Source: Sphacelaria rigidula (taxonomy: Eukaryota; Phaeophyceae; Sphacelariales). Taken from it: DNA of 20,081 bases. The notes below the pieces were generated by a model, which worked only from the letters and a program-made list of their open reading frames with translations, did not search any database and had not been told where the DNA came from. This document shows positions 11,119-20,081 of the stretch, piece by piece; positions within the stretch are counted from its first letter, which is position 1, and the number at the start of each line of letters is the position of its first letter. The translations under genes and the position numbers were made by a program. Location of the stretch: NCBI GenBank assembly GCA_964200075.2, contig CAXNAA020000572.1, positions 1-20,081 on the forward strand, given 5' to 3'.

Positions 11119-11414
11119 AATTCCCGAGCTCAATACTCAGCCTTTTTCGATGAAATTTTGACATGATGTACAGGACGTATGTGCAAACACCCCGTCGTTC
11201 CTCCCGCGTGTTTTTTTTCTTTCTCCGTGAGTTATCGGCAACGGAACATTTCAGAACAGTTTTTTCGGAACAAAATTGCCAATAACTCACGAAGAAAAAC
11301 AAAAACAAACAAAAAAAGGAGGAAAATTTCGGTATTCGCCCTTACGTCCTGTACTTTGTTTCAAAATTTCATCGAAAACAGCTCAAAATTGAACGGCACA
11401 AATGGGTTTGAGCT
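11119..11414. mobile_element. Foldback/MITE-like hairpin element, copy A
   Basis: The left arm (11149-11210: CGATGAAATTTTGACATGAT, GTACAGGACGTA, CGTTCCTCC) and the right arm (about 11317-11376) are inverted copies of each other. The inner stem is GTGAGTTATCGGC at 11228 with GCCAATAACTCAC at 11278. The loop holds GGAACATTTCAGAACAG. Arms match at roughly three quarters of positions, so this copy is older than B or C. No coding capacity is seen. The size and full-length inverted structure fit a non-autonomous DNA transposon. Outer edges are approximate. Confidence 0.75.
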
Positions 11415-11420
11415 ATTCGT

Positions 11421-11793
11421 AACTGGTCCACCTCCATATACTACAAAAACCGCTTGTCGACGGAATGACGCATATTCTTCGCTCAATTTTGGATCGTTCT
11501 TCGATGAATTATTGACACAATGTACAGGACGCATGTGCGGATACCAAACCTTTTTTCCCATGTTTTTTTTCTTCCTCCGTGAGTATATGGCGACGGAACA
11601 TTTCAGACCAGTTTTTTCGGGACAAAATTGCCAATAACTCACGAAGAAGACGAAAGAAAAAACATGGGAGGAAAAGTTTGGTATTCGCACATAATTCCTG
11701 TACAACGTGTCAAAATTTCATCGAAAACGATCCAAAATTGGGCGAAGAATATGCGTTTCAACATTCCTGGTGGCTTCTTGGGCGGCCCAGCTC
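11421..11793. mobile_element. Foldback/MITE-like hairpin element, copy B
   Basis: This is a near-complete palindrome. ACGCATATTCTTCGC at 11468-11482 pairs exactly with 11742-11756, and the stem continues inward to GTGAGTATATGGC (11579) and CCAATAACTCAC (11642). By eye the arms agree at about 85%. Shared family blocks are TGTACAGGA, ATACCAAACC, CCCATG with a T run, and GGAACATTTCAGACCAG at the loop. Beyond the palindrome, CTGGTCCACC on the left and GGGCGGCCCAG on the right look like degraded end motifs. It lies directly after copy A in the same family. Confidence 0.8.
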
Positions 11794-13398
11794 GTACATT
11801 AACCCAAGTCAAAAGTGGGAAATTTGGTGATTTATTCGTAATTGGCGATTTTCTGTAGGTTCTTTCGCTTGCCACCGCTCACCACATTGGGGACCTGAAG
11901 ATACTAGTATCCGCTCCACATTCCAAGCAAACAAAGTCATCTGTACCTCATACTGAGAGACTTATGGGCGGACCGGTCAACGGGAGACACTTGCTGCGAT
12001 AACCCCTCCCAAAAAAATGGCTGGTTTGGGGGAGGCAAAATGTACACATGAATCGAAATTAATAAAGCCGAACACAACGAGCAGCTGGGAATTCCCACGC
12101 TGGGGTTCGTTTTCGCTAATGTCGCCCATAAGAGGCGCTTCATACAGCCTGAAACCAAACGTCAGGCGCTGTACGACCATTTTCTTCGTGACAGTTTTGG
12201 GTTGGTTTCGGGGGGGCAATCGTAGAAAGACTCGGGGGTCCTGCCACGTTTAAGCCCAGATTCTGACTCTTCGGTAATTTCGGTCGATCGAGCCATTCCC
12301 GATCGTATTTGTGAAGAAATGAAAAGGGCTTGTTTTTTTTTCAACTCCACCTACTGATTGCGCTAAAGCCGAATGACTGTGTTTCACGGTCAATATCGTC
12401 CTATTGATAAACGGGGTATCTACTCGTATCGCCCGATAACATCGACGAGCACTGACTTTGGGCACTGGGGAGGGAAGACGATCTGTTTATTTCACCACAA
12501 TCTATCGACGCTAGCAAATGCAAGTTCTATCGAAGAGTATACGCGAGCAAAATCCCAACTTAGGCCGTGCCCATGTCGAAATTGAGGTACCGTACTATAT
12601 CGCCGAACTTGCGAAGTGTTGGGTTCAATATTATTCCTTCTCGATATTATGGAGGCTTTAGTCACGGTGATGTATACGTTCTACTAGCTGAAGTCATGTT
12701 CCGCAGTTCCAATTATCTCGAGCTCAGACAAGAGGCCATCGTGGGAAGAGTGTTGGGTACTGTCAGCTTCAAAAGCTCGCTCCACGGGCGATGCTCCACA
12801 TAGGAGAAAGCTGCATGACGCACGAGATTCGGTATAGCACATGTCGCAAGCGATTTTTGCTGAAAAGACGTCTGTATCTCCTAGAGAAGGGCGAAGTTGA
12901 TGCAGGGTTCTCTGGATGCGGGCCCAACTCTGTGCGCATCGGTCTTGAAACACACATCCTTGTCTGTTGTACATGAAATATGTTGTTTGCTGCTGTGTTC
13001 GATACTGCGCACCAACCGCGGCGTGACGCCTTGGGCAGTACTACTTGCTCACTGCACAGCGGCAGGGTGCAGGGTGACAAAGCACACCACAGGACGTCGC
13101 ATCCTTAGCCTATCCCTATGCTGCTTTGACTTCGCGCTGTCCTATGCAGTTCGCCACATCATGACCGCAACCGCTTGTATCTACCGCCAACGTGTACGCG
13201 GGGTATCACTCCTCGCTACGCCCACATTTTGTGAAGCTGTCCGTGTTGAAGCTACCAGTGTTACGCCAAGGCTTTAAAAAAAAATCAACAGGTATTTGAA
13301 CGCCTCCCCGAAAAACGGTGGATGACGGCAAATATCCCGATTTCGGAAGGACGGTCCGCACCTGCTGTGCATGCAGCAACGGTCCAGACAGCATCGTC
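11794..13398. other. No gene recognised
   Basis: About 1.6 kb with only short open frames on both strands, none with a recognisable motif, and no tRNA or other RNA fold seen by eye. A weak inverted pair, CCCCTCCC with GGGGGAGG, occurs near 12004-12038. The stretch looks like decayed intergenic DNA. Confidence 0.4.
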
Positions 13399-14300
13399 CA
13401 GGAGGAAGGAGGAGACGTATGAACAATTCAGGTGCGGTCATATATAGACAGACAATTTCATTCGCAATTTTCAACGGCTACAGTGCGGTATACAACGAAC
13501 TGTGGCAGAATCCGTGCAGCGCAGGCTGAACTTCCCCTCCCCCTGTAAAACCTGACCTCCGGTGTTATGGGAGAGCACCGCCTTCGACCTACACCACCGA
13601 CAGAGACACAGACGAGGGTTTCGTCTTCTGCACAACAGACCCTTTTCATTACGGAAGGATTCGCCGAAATCCATCCATGCTGCAAAATGTACGAGGTCGC
13701 CAAAGTTTGAAATAATTCAACTTTCCTGAACACCAGTACACGGGAGCTCTGGAGTGCCTGGTGTGATACTGCAGTTCGATCAGTACATAACACCATATTA
13801 ATGCTCCCAGGTTAAACAAGCGGACACATGAACGATCAACATGTATTGATGTATAGGCAGACAGCTCCGGTCGCAAATTGCAACGGCAACGGTGCGGTAT
13901 GCAAATACCCATGGCATAACTCGCGCAGCGTACTGTGAACATCACCCCCGCCTGTTAAACCTGACCTCCGGTGTTACGGGAGAGCACGGCGCTCAATCTA
14001 CATCACCGACAGGGGCATGGAGGGGGGCCTCACCTGCTATACTAAGATGACCATTCACTATAAGAACGTTTGCTGAAATTCATCTATGCCACAAATGAAT
14101 CAAGTTCGCTGAAGTGTGAAAAAGTCGACTTGTGCTATATACCCGCATACAGGATGGATCTCTGGAGTGCCTGGTGTGCTGTAACACAATCAGTATACAT
14201 TCGTGTAGCACAGCCCCCAGGTGGAAGGAGCACGAGGATGAACGAATAAGGTGTGTCAATACAGAGTCAGACAGCTCCTTTCGCAAATTAGAACGGTAGT
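13399..14300. repeat. Tandem array of a ~410-base unit, just over two copies
   Basis: Units start at the CAG of 13399, 13808 and 14218, a spacing of 409 and 410 bases; the third is cut after about 83 bases. Shared landmarks: AACCTGACCTCCGGTGTTAY at 13549 and 13958; CTCTGGAGTGCCTGGTGTG at 13748 and about 14160; and AGACAG followed by TCGCAA near 13475, 13873 and 14282. Divergence is substantial, with many substitutions and small indels. No open frame is conserved between units. Weak similarity continues a little upstream of 13399. The array ends where the next hairpin cluster begins. Confidence 0.8.
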
Positions 14301-14301
14301 A

Positions 14302-14640
14302 CAGGCTGAGCCGTCTAAGACGCGGACAGGGATGTGAACACGCGATTTAACAGCGGAGTTTCAGGTTGTTTTCTATGAAATTTTGACACGATGTATAGGA
14401 TGTATGTGCGAAGACGTCACCCTTTCCCCCATATATATATATATATATTCTTCAAGTTATTCACGATTTCGTTCCGAAAAAAACTGTTGTGAAATGTTTG
14501 GCCGCCGATAACTCACGGGGGAAAATATATATATGCAGAGGGGAAAAGGTGGCGTCTTCGCACGTACATCCTGTACATCGTGTCAAAATTTCATTGAAAA
14601 CGACCTGAAACTCAGCTGTTATATCGCGTGTTCGTGTCCA
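14302..14640. mobile_element. Foldback/MITE-like hairpin element, copy C
   Basis: This is the best-preserved hairpin. GAACACGCGATTTAACAGCGGAGTTTCAGG from 14336 pairs with the reverse complement ending at 14632, and the stem continues through CTATGAAATTTTGACACGATGTA, GGATGTATGTGCGAAGACG and CACCCTTTCCCC. The inner part keeps GATAACTCACGGGGG on the right; the left counterpart is more decayed. The arms agree at about 90% in the outer 90 bases. A family end motif (GGCTGAGCCGTCTAAGACGC) sits at 14304-14323. AT-dinucleotide runs lie at mirrored positions in both arms. Confidence 0.8.
14431..14448. repeat. (AT)9 microsatellite inside hairpin C
   Basis: Nine AT units interrupt the left arm. The right arm carries a shorter ATATATATAT run at about 14526-14535, at the mirror position, so the tract was probably part of the palindrome when it formed and expanded later on one side. 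Confidence 0.85.
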
Positions 14641-14654
14641 AGACTGGTTCCTAT

Positions 14655-14970
14655 GTGGAGATGAACCAGCCAGGAAAAAATGAAACGCGGTTATGCTGTT
14701 GAATTTCAAGTTCTTTCACGAAATTTCGACACGATACGCATGAGGTATGTTTGGAACTCCCTATTGTTCCCCCTCAACATTGTATTTTATTTTGAATGAG
14801 TTGTCGACGCGTTTGCACCAATAACATACAAGGGGAAAAAAACATAGGGGGGGGCGAACGGTAGGGGCTTCACATATACCTAATGTATGTATACCGTGTC
14901 AAATTTTCATGGAAGACAACTTCAAATTGAGCAGTGAAATCGCGTTTTTCTGCCGAGAACCGGTTCACTT
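14655..14970. mobile_element. Foldback/MITE-like hairpin element, copy D
   Basis: The left arm (ATGAACCAG, AAACGCGG, TTTCAAGTTCTTTCACGAAATTTCGACACGATA from 14661) and the right arm (TACCGTGTCAAATTTTCATGGAAGACAACTTCAAATTGAGC to 14935, then CGCG and CCGGTTCAC) form an inverted pair. The inner stem has diverged most. It is the oldest-looking of the four copies and lies next to copy C, as B lies next to A. Confidence 0.65.
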
Positions 14971-15152
14971 GCTTTTAGAGTACAACAACCTCAGCCGGAA
15001 CTTTGACGTTTTCTACACGAGCGTATCAAGCTTACGAATGAACATCTGCCGGGCGGGGAAGGAGAGACTGGTGAAGTTTCGGTTACTTCCGCGTCGGAAA
15101 ACCATACACACGGGGTGTCGCCACAAATCCGTCGTCAGTACCTCTTCAAGAG
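14971..15152. other. Short unassigned stretch before the GC-rich coding-like region
   Basis: Nothing is recognised between the end of hairpin D and the open frame beginning near 15153. No promoter or splice signal can be defended. Confidence 0.3.
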
Positions 15153-16756
15153 GTGGGTAACATCCCGCGTAAAGGTGTCGCCATTGGCGGCCGTAGAGTC
15201 GTGGGGATGGCGGTTTCAACTCCGGGCGGAAAGGCGAAGAAAAGACGCACCCCGCCCTACTCCGGGAGAGACACACCCCCGCATGCTGACGCACGGACCT
15301 CTACACGACAGAGGACTGGCGCAAATCCTCCGGGGATCGTTATCGCATGGGGAACATGACCTGAGCAACAAAAGGCCGCATTGCAGCACAGGCACGGCGT
15401 GAAGGGAGATCAGCTATTGACGCCTTACCCTCCACAGACGACTTCGACCCCCGCATCCCCGGGTGATGCATCAGCAGGGCGTCCTCGAGGGCCGCCGGGA
15501 GAATTTGCCACATCACCGCGAAACGGTAAGAAGCGCCAAGGGTCGCCGTGCTCCTCGAAACCCACTCCTTCCGACATCTCAGCATCAAAACTGAAGCAGA
15601 GAAAGAAGAAAAAAAAGGCGACACATGCAGCTACACCCGCGCTCGACCATGGTCTGGTTCAAGACGTCGGCACGTCATTTTCGGCGGCTTCGGATCAAGG
15701 GGAGATCGTGCCGGCGCCACTGGATGGGGCTTGCAGCGACCTGATGACGAGTGTGGGAGGTCAGGCAGCATCCCCCAGCATCCCCCAGCATCCCCCAACA
15801 GTGCTCATGGTGAACACCATACGCGCGGTGAAATGGGGAGGATCTCGACGCGACGCAGGAGTTATCAATCCACCCCTGGCGATGGTGATATCTGCAGGAC
15901 GGAGAAGTCCGTACGGCCGGGGTCGCACCCCGCGAGTGGAAAAAGCCAGCGACGAGGACGTAAGCGTGTAGGCGGCCGCGATGTGTGTGGAATCGACTTC
16001 CCCCTCGTGGACGATGCACGCACGAATTGCTTATCTTGCGGTCGGGCGCACGACGCGGTAGCGCGACTGTGCATTGCGTACCACCAACCCGGTCCTGGCG
16101 CAGGCAACGCATGGCGGCATCTCGGTGGGGCACGGTTGTTAGAGGCTCGGCAATTTTTGGGGTCGTGTGCGGATGGCCACGATGTGCGCCCGGATGCGCT
16201 TCTGTAGAGCTACTAATCGAGTTCGGATTGTTTATGCAGTCGGCATGATTGTTTCTTGCCCTCCCTTGAGCGACACAGACGGTACAATGACACCCCCCCC
16301 CCTTCTCCTTGCTCGACACCTCCAACGGTTGGTTTAACCTCCCCTTTTGAACCAGCCGAGCCTGAGTTTGCCGCAGAAGCACGCGGAAGAGTAATTGCGG
16401 ACCTTGAGGCGGGGCCCGTTGTGAATATGAAGGACGTTCAATCATGGCTGACAGATGCCACGACCACAGCAAATGCTCGGCCTGTTGCCCACAAGCATAC
16501 CTACAGGCAAGCGGTGGAAATTATCGATTCGGTGGCTGCTGCCGGCACAGCCGGTGCCAGATTAGAAAAGATTGGTGCGGGTGAGGGTGCTGCGCGCGAT
16601 GGACGGCGGGTGGCGCCAGAGGTGGTTGTGGCGGGTGTAAGCTTTCGGCCGGGATCTGGATTGGAGATTCAGACTCAGAGTTCAGCGGGTCTGAGAAGGA
16701 GGACTCGGCATCGGAAGCGGGTTACGGCCATGATGATGATTTCGCGTTTTGATTGA
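15153..16756 (+). pseudogene. Unrecognised coding-like region with frame breaks
   Basis: Composition is GC-rich and peptide-like on the + strand, but no single frame covers it. Frame pieces: 15153-15359 (basic, GKAKKRRTPPYSGRD), closed by TGA; the same frame reopens to 15971 (Pro/Ser/Ala-rich, with the basic patch KLKQRKKKKK); 15548-16207 in a second frame (with RGRKR and a Cys/His cluster, CLSCGRAH); and 16217-16756 again in that second frame. Near 16640-16750 a third frame gives an acidic Ser/Glu/Asp tail ending in DDDFAF. TACTAAT at 16211 followed by TTTATGCAG at 16238 looks like a branch point and acceptor, so introns may explain part of the switching. A basic, Pro-rich protein with a Cys/His cluster would suit a retroelement nucleic-acid-binding first ORF, but a lineage-specific gene is equally open. 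Function unknown. Confidence 0.35.
15767..15796 (+). repeat. Three perfect copies of a 10-base unit (AGCATCCCCC)
   Basis: Three uninterrupted units lie inside the coding-like region, where the frame used upstream (15381-15971) and the frame used downstream (15548-16207) overlap. Ten is not a multiple of three, so each gain or loss of a unit shifts the frame. Confidence 0.9.
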
Positions 16757-16969
16757 ATCGATTGGATTTTTCCGAGGGATGTTTTCTGTACATACGTTGT
16801 ACGCGTAGATCTGTAATAGTGGATGTTGTCTGCTCCATTACGTAGTCATATACCGTTCCTGGTGTGTATAGTGAAGGTGTTCAGTGCATGGTGCGACGCG
16901 CCCTTGGGTGCATCGGTGTATGGCGAGTAGTGTGGCGACGCCCTCTGCCGAATCCCCGATTTTGCGATA

Positions 16970-17133
16970 CTGTATGTGTTAATATCAATATAAATGGCGC
17001 GAGTGTGTCGCCGCCGAAGATGAGTCGGCAGCGAACGATGATAATGAAGTTAACCTCTTGGAATACTGTGCAGCACGATAACCGCACGCGGGTAACGTCT
17101 GCGCGTTGGCTGGCTCTGAGGGCGCCCTCCTAA
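16970..17133 (+). other. Possible relic of a non-LTR endonuclease start
   Basis: The open frame 16864-17133 contains VNINGASVSPPKM, followed by MKLTSWNTVQ and TSARWLAL before a TAA. The order (a hydrophobic strand ending in N-I/V-NG, then K, then a W-N/D strand, then an ARWLAL-like helix) recalls the first segment of LINE apurinic-type endonucleases. The usual QET is not present, and no reverse transcriptase was seen downstream. The match is faint and could be chance. It follows the coding-like region directly, which would suit an ORF1-ORF2 layout. Confidence 0.2.
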
Positions 17134-19639
17134 GCCTGCGACCTGCCAATGACCGGTGACATGGGTCATATGCTCACCATTCGAAGAATTATATGGGGTG
17201 ATTCTGTTCATCCCTCTCTCCTACACACGCTACCTCCTGAACTCCCCCCCCTGCACCGGTTTGGGCGGTCGGTGTACCCAGCTGGCCCCCCTTAACACAC
17301 ACCCAACCCCTGACCGCCGTGTCGCCCTTTTGATTCCATTCCGAAATACTACCGTTTCGTCGTCAGGCGACCATAAAATTTGCGGAGGGAGCTTTCCATT
17401 GACGATTAAAAAACAGTCAACTGTAATATTCGTATATACACACATCCCTTCGAAACAGGGCAGCATTCCTTTATACGCTGAAAGCTAACCTTATATACCC
17501 CCACGCCATTCATATTTGGGTCCCGGCAACCGGATGTTTGGGGCCCTGCGTGAAATAAAAAATCCAGAGAACATACATGAAGTCACGGAAATTTCCCACA
17601 AATGATTTTCACGTAGACGCCAAGATGTCGGAAATCGGATTCGAAATTTGAATGGCGTATATCAGTTACCGATAGCTGCGTGGGGTGGAGGACCCTCACC
17701 ATAGTTCGAGGAATTTTTATTGATAATATTTTTTTCTTTCTTGTTATCATCGTCACTGGAATGCTCCATCCTCAACTTGGATAATCGGCGATTCTGACGA
17801 CACGATCAGTACATGCGAACAAGTGTGTGCGTGCGCGTTGTCACTTGCACAGCGATCTCATCAACACGCTCAAATCGCCAGTCCAACTACAACGACACGC
17901 GCATGTCTGTCATGTCTCTTATACGGATGGGCAACGCTGAGGGTAAAATGTATGACTGCGGGAGGATATCCCCAACACTTGAAACGAACTGAACGCGGCG
18001 CAATTACCGCCGGTTCATTCTGGATATCATCTGTGATGGGATGCTATTTTTCGCCGCATCTCACATGTAGTAACACCCTTGACTGAGATGGCAATATCTC
18101 GGTACACACTGCAGCTCAAGACACATATCAAGTTGCTCTGTGTAGCTGAGACGCATGTTTACCAGCCCTCCAGTTTCTGGTGGCGCGGACCCTTGCCGCA
18201 AAATTAAAGCTTAAAGTAAAGTGAAGAACTTATACTGCACATGCTCCACTATCCCGACGGTCAATTGAAATGTTCTTTGTCTTGAACGACGGCTAGCGGC
18301 TCATTATATCTTCCCCTAGAGTTTCAGCCTCAATGCAGTCGTCAGTAGTGAGTAATCCTCTGTCGCGTGAATGACGGTTATATTGGAAAATTACTTCTCC
18401 GCTTGTACGAAAATCCCCAACTTTTTTAGGGGTATTCATCGCTGGTTTGTGGGCTAGACCGGATGGAATTGAGCCAGACTGAAATGAGAACGTAGTTTCA
18501 GATACACACTACAGCTGTGTATCATTTTCGTTGTGATCTTACCCTCTGTCCACTTCGTTGACTTCGTCGCGTCTCGATTTTGGGGGTGGTGGTGGGAAAC
18601 GTGACACTAACACCAGGTGAACACTGCTACAGCGTGCGTTTGCCCCAGGTGGCGCACGCCGGAGTGAAAGGCCGCCTCCGCTGCTGTAATGGCTGCCTGT
18701 ATCTTGGGCGAAGGTGTACGGTAACACAGCGCTATGGCACGAAAGCCGCCTGTAACATTTCACACCCTAGAGATTTTTACACACCGTTGTCTCGAAGTGT
18801 AGCGTTGCAGTTACCAACTTCATGTAATACAAGCATGAAACAAATTACAGTCGGCAATATATTCTATACTGTGCGCAGTACACTCTTCAACATTATGTGC
18901 GTACTGACTGTAGAATCTTTGTCCAGGATCTGGTACATTTCCACACATAATATTACTCTGTGAGATCGTGGAAAATCCTCGACATCTGGACCAACTGTAG
19001 GTGAGGCAATCGCCAAAATATTCACTTGCAAACTCTGCTCCAGTACACTGTAAGTTGATATCGCCAGAAGGACACTACCATAGCCACCTTGCCGGCTGCC
19101 AGATTGTCAGGACGTAGTATCCGCTAGCATTGCTACTGTCTATAGGGGGATGTTGCCCCCTTGTCGGGTAAGTGGGGAAGGGTCCATGGCAGAACGCGGT
19201 GATTGCGTGAGAGAAGCTCAACCTTGACGTGTCGAGGTTTTCGAACCGGAAACGTTCAGCCTAGACCCTCACATATATGGCGGGGCCTAGATGCTCTTTC
19301 TTTTCTGGTTTTCTGCGAGCGTTCATCCCTAACTGGGCGAAGATTGACGATGACGCCGGAAGGGTCCGTTGCCGTCTGCGAGCCCGACCGAAATTGTACC
19401 TACTATAATCGACATCAGGCAGGAAGTGGCGAAAAGAAAAAATCTGATGAGAATAGTATCCACCGTTTCAATGTAGACCGGGCCCTCAGCGACTTGTGCA
19501 GCCACGGCTGCGGCTCCGACACCTTGCTATGGTACAAACGAACACATCCTCCAAGTTTCGGCGTCACCACAAGCAAGGTGCGGATTTTTTTGACGTCTAA
19601 GCTTCATAAACACTGCCTCCACATTATCGAATAGGAATT
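17134..19639. other. No gene recognised in 2.5 kb
   Basis: Only scattered open frames without known motifs occur. The two longest on the + strand are 18580-18963 (127 residues, Cys-rich near the middle) and 19203-19634 (143 residues, ending just before the transposase relic). Neither resembles a family I know. No tRNA, long inverted repeat or tandem repeat was found by eye. The stretch is probably intergenic, possibly including decayed transposon flanks. Confidence 0.4.
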
Positions 19640-20081
19640 ACACTGGGTTGGGAACCTTGATGAGGATTTGACAAATCCCTTTCTAACGTGTTTCCGTCGT
19701 ATTCTTGTACTGTTTTTGAATGTTCTCCACTAACTCGTCTACTGAATTTGCGTTCACCCCCCACACCCTTAACATGTGAGATACAAAGAAGCCCAAGTCG
19801 ATATGTTCAAATCAGGCGATTGGGAAGGTTGAATCACAAGCTTTACTAACCCAACCTCATTCCTGCAGAGTTGAAGAGTTTTGAGATCGTTTTTCCTCGT
19901 GTGGAGGCTCGCGCCATCTAGCTGCCTTAATGCTCGCTTCGAATGTATCCATCGCATCATGAGCTCGACAGCAAGGATAATTTCGTCGAGGCATCAGATC
20001 TTGTACCAGTAGTGTTCAAATGGTGAGATACCCATGATGCAGTGTTTAAGTCGTGGCTGTCTCTGGAAGTGGCGATACCAG
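19640..20081 (-). pseudogene. Broken Tc1/mariner-superfamily transposase, C-terminal part
   Basis: Read on the - strand, the frame gives QLDGASLHT, then QPSQSPDLN. These are the second and third catalytic-Asp motifs of a DDE transposase. Exactly 34 residues separate the two Asp codons (19916-19918 and 19811-19813), the spacing typical of mariner-type D34D enzymes. Just after SPDLN the frame shifts by one base (around 19799-19806), and the next frame resumes with DLGFF and VDELVENIQKQY, as expected for this family. Further damage: TGA at 19994-19996 upstream of the second catalytic motif and TAG at 19683-19685 near the end. The N-terminal DNA-binding part and first catalytic Asp would lie beyond the window. 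It cannot make an active enzyme as it stands. Confidence 0.85.

Noticed and set aside
11179-11830. Several overlapping open frames through the hairpins, on both strands
   Set aside because: They are similar to one another only because the hairpins repeat. The inverted structure, not a protein, explains the conservation.
15675-16472. 265-codon - strand open frame
   Set aside because: It is opposite a GC-rich + strand region with more coding-like composition and has no recognisable motif. Long antisense frames are common in such DNA.
19230-19260. GGTTTTCGAACC as a tRNA T-loop
   Set aside because: No acceptor stem, anticodon arm or D-arm could be placed around it.

Overview
The window looks like nuclear DNA of an intron-rich eukaryote. 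Two conserved housekeeping genes are cut by GT-AG introns of roughly 100 to 960 bases. The rest is intergenic DNA filled with decayed transposons, foldback elements and a tandem repeat. No bacterial-style operons, rRNA, tRNA or CRISPR are visible. Three things fit a stramenopile such as a brown alga: a plant/alga-like PP2A B'' protein, the intron density with convergent gene order, and a D34D mariner-type transposase relic. That placement is an inference and should be held loosely.

Left part, 0.3-8.8 kb: two genes face each other tail to tail. On the + strand (322-5889, 8 exons, 646 codons plus stop) is a PP2A regulatory subunit of the B''/PPP2R3 type with two EF-hands. On the - strand (about 8826 down to 6186, 8 recognised exons) is the catalytic-type C-terminal part of translation factor eIF2B delta (EIF2B4/GCD2). 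Its variable N-terminal exons could not be located. The stop codons are only 296 bases apart, so the 3' untranslated regions probably overlap. Every exon junction proposed here keeps the reading frame.

Middle, 8.8-15 kb: no gene was recognised. The stretch holds two pairs of related long hairpins (11.1-11.8 kb and 14.3-15.0 kb), which behave like one family of foldback elements or MITEs. Between the pairs is a tandem array of a unit about 410 bases long (13.4-14.3 kb).

Right part, 15.1-20.1 kb: a GC-rich stretch with coding character (15.15-16.76 kb) switches frame several times. It may be an unknown spliced gene or, more likely, a decayed retroelement first ORF. A short piece beyond it (about 16.97-17.13 kb) faintly resembles the start of a non-LTR endonuclease. 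The last 0.4 kb is the C-terminal half of a broken Tc1/mariner-superfamily transposase on the - strand, cut by the window end.
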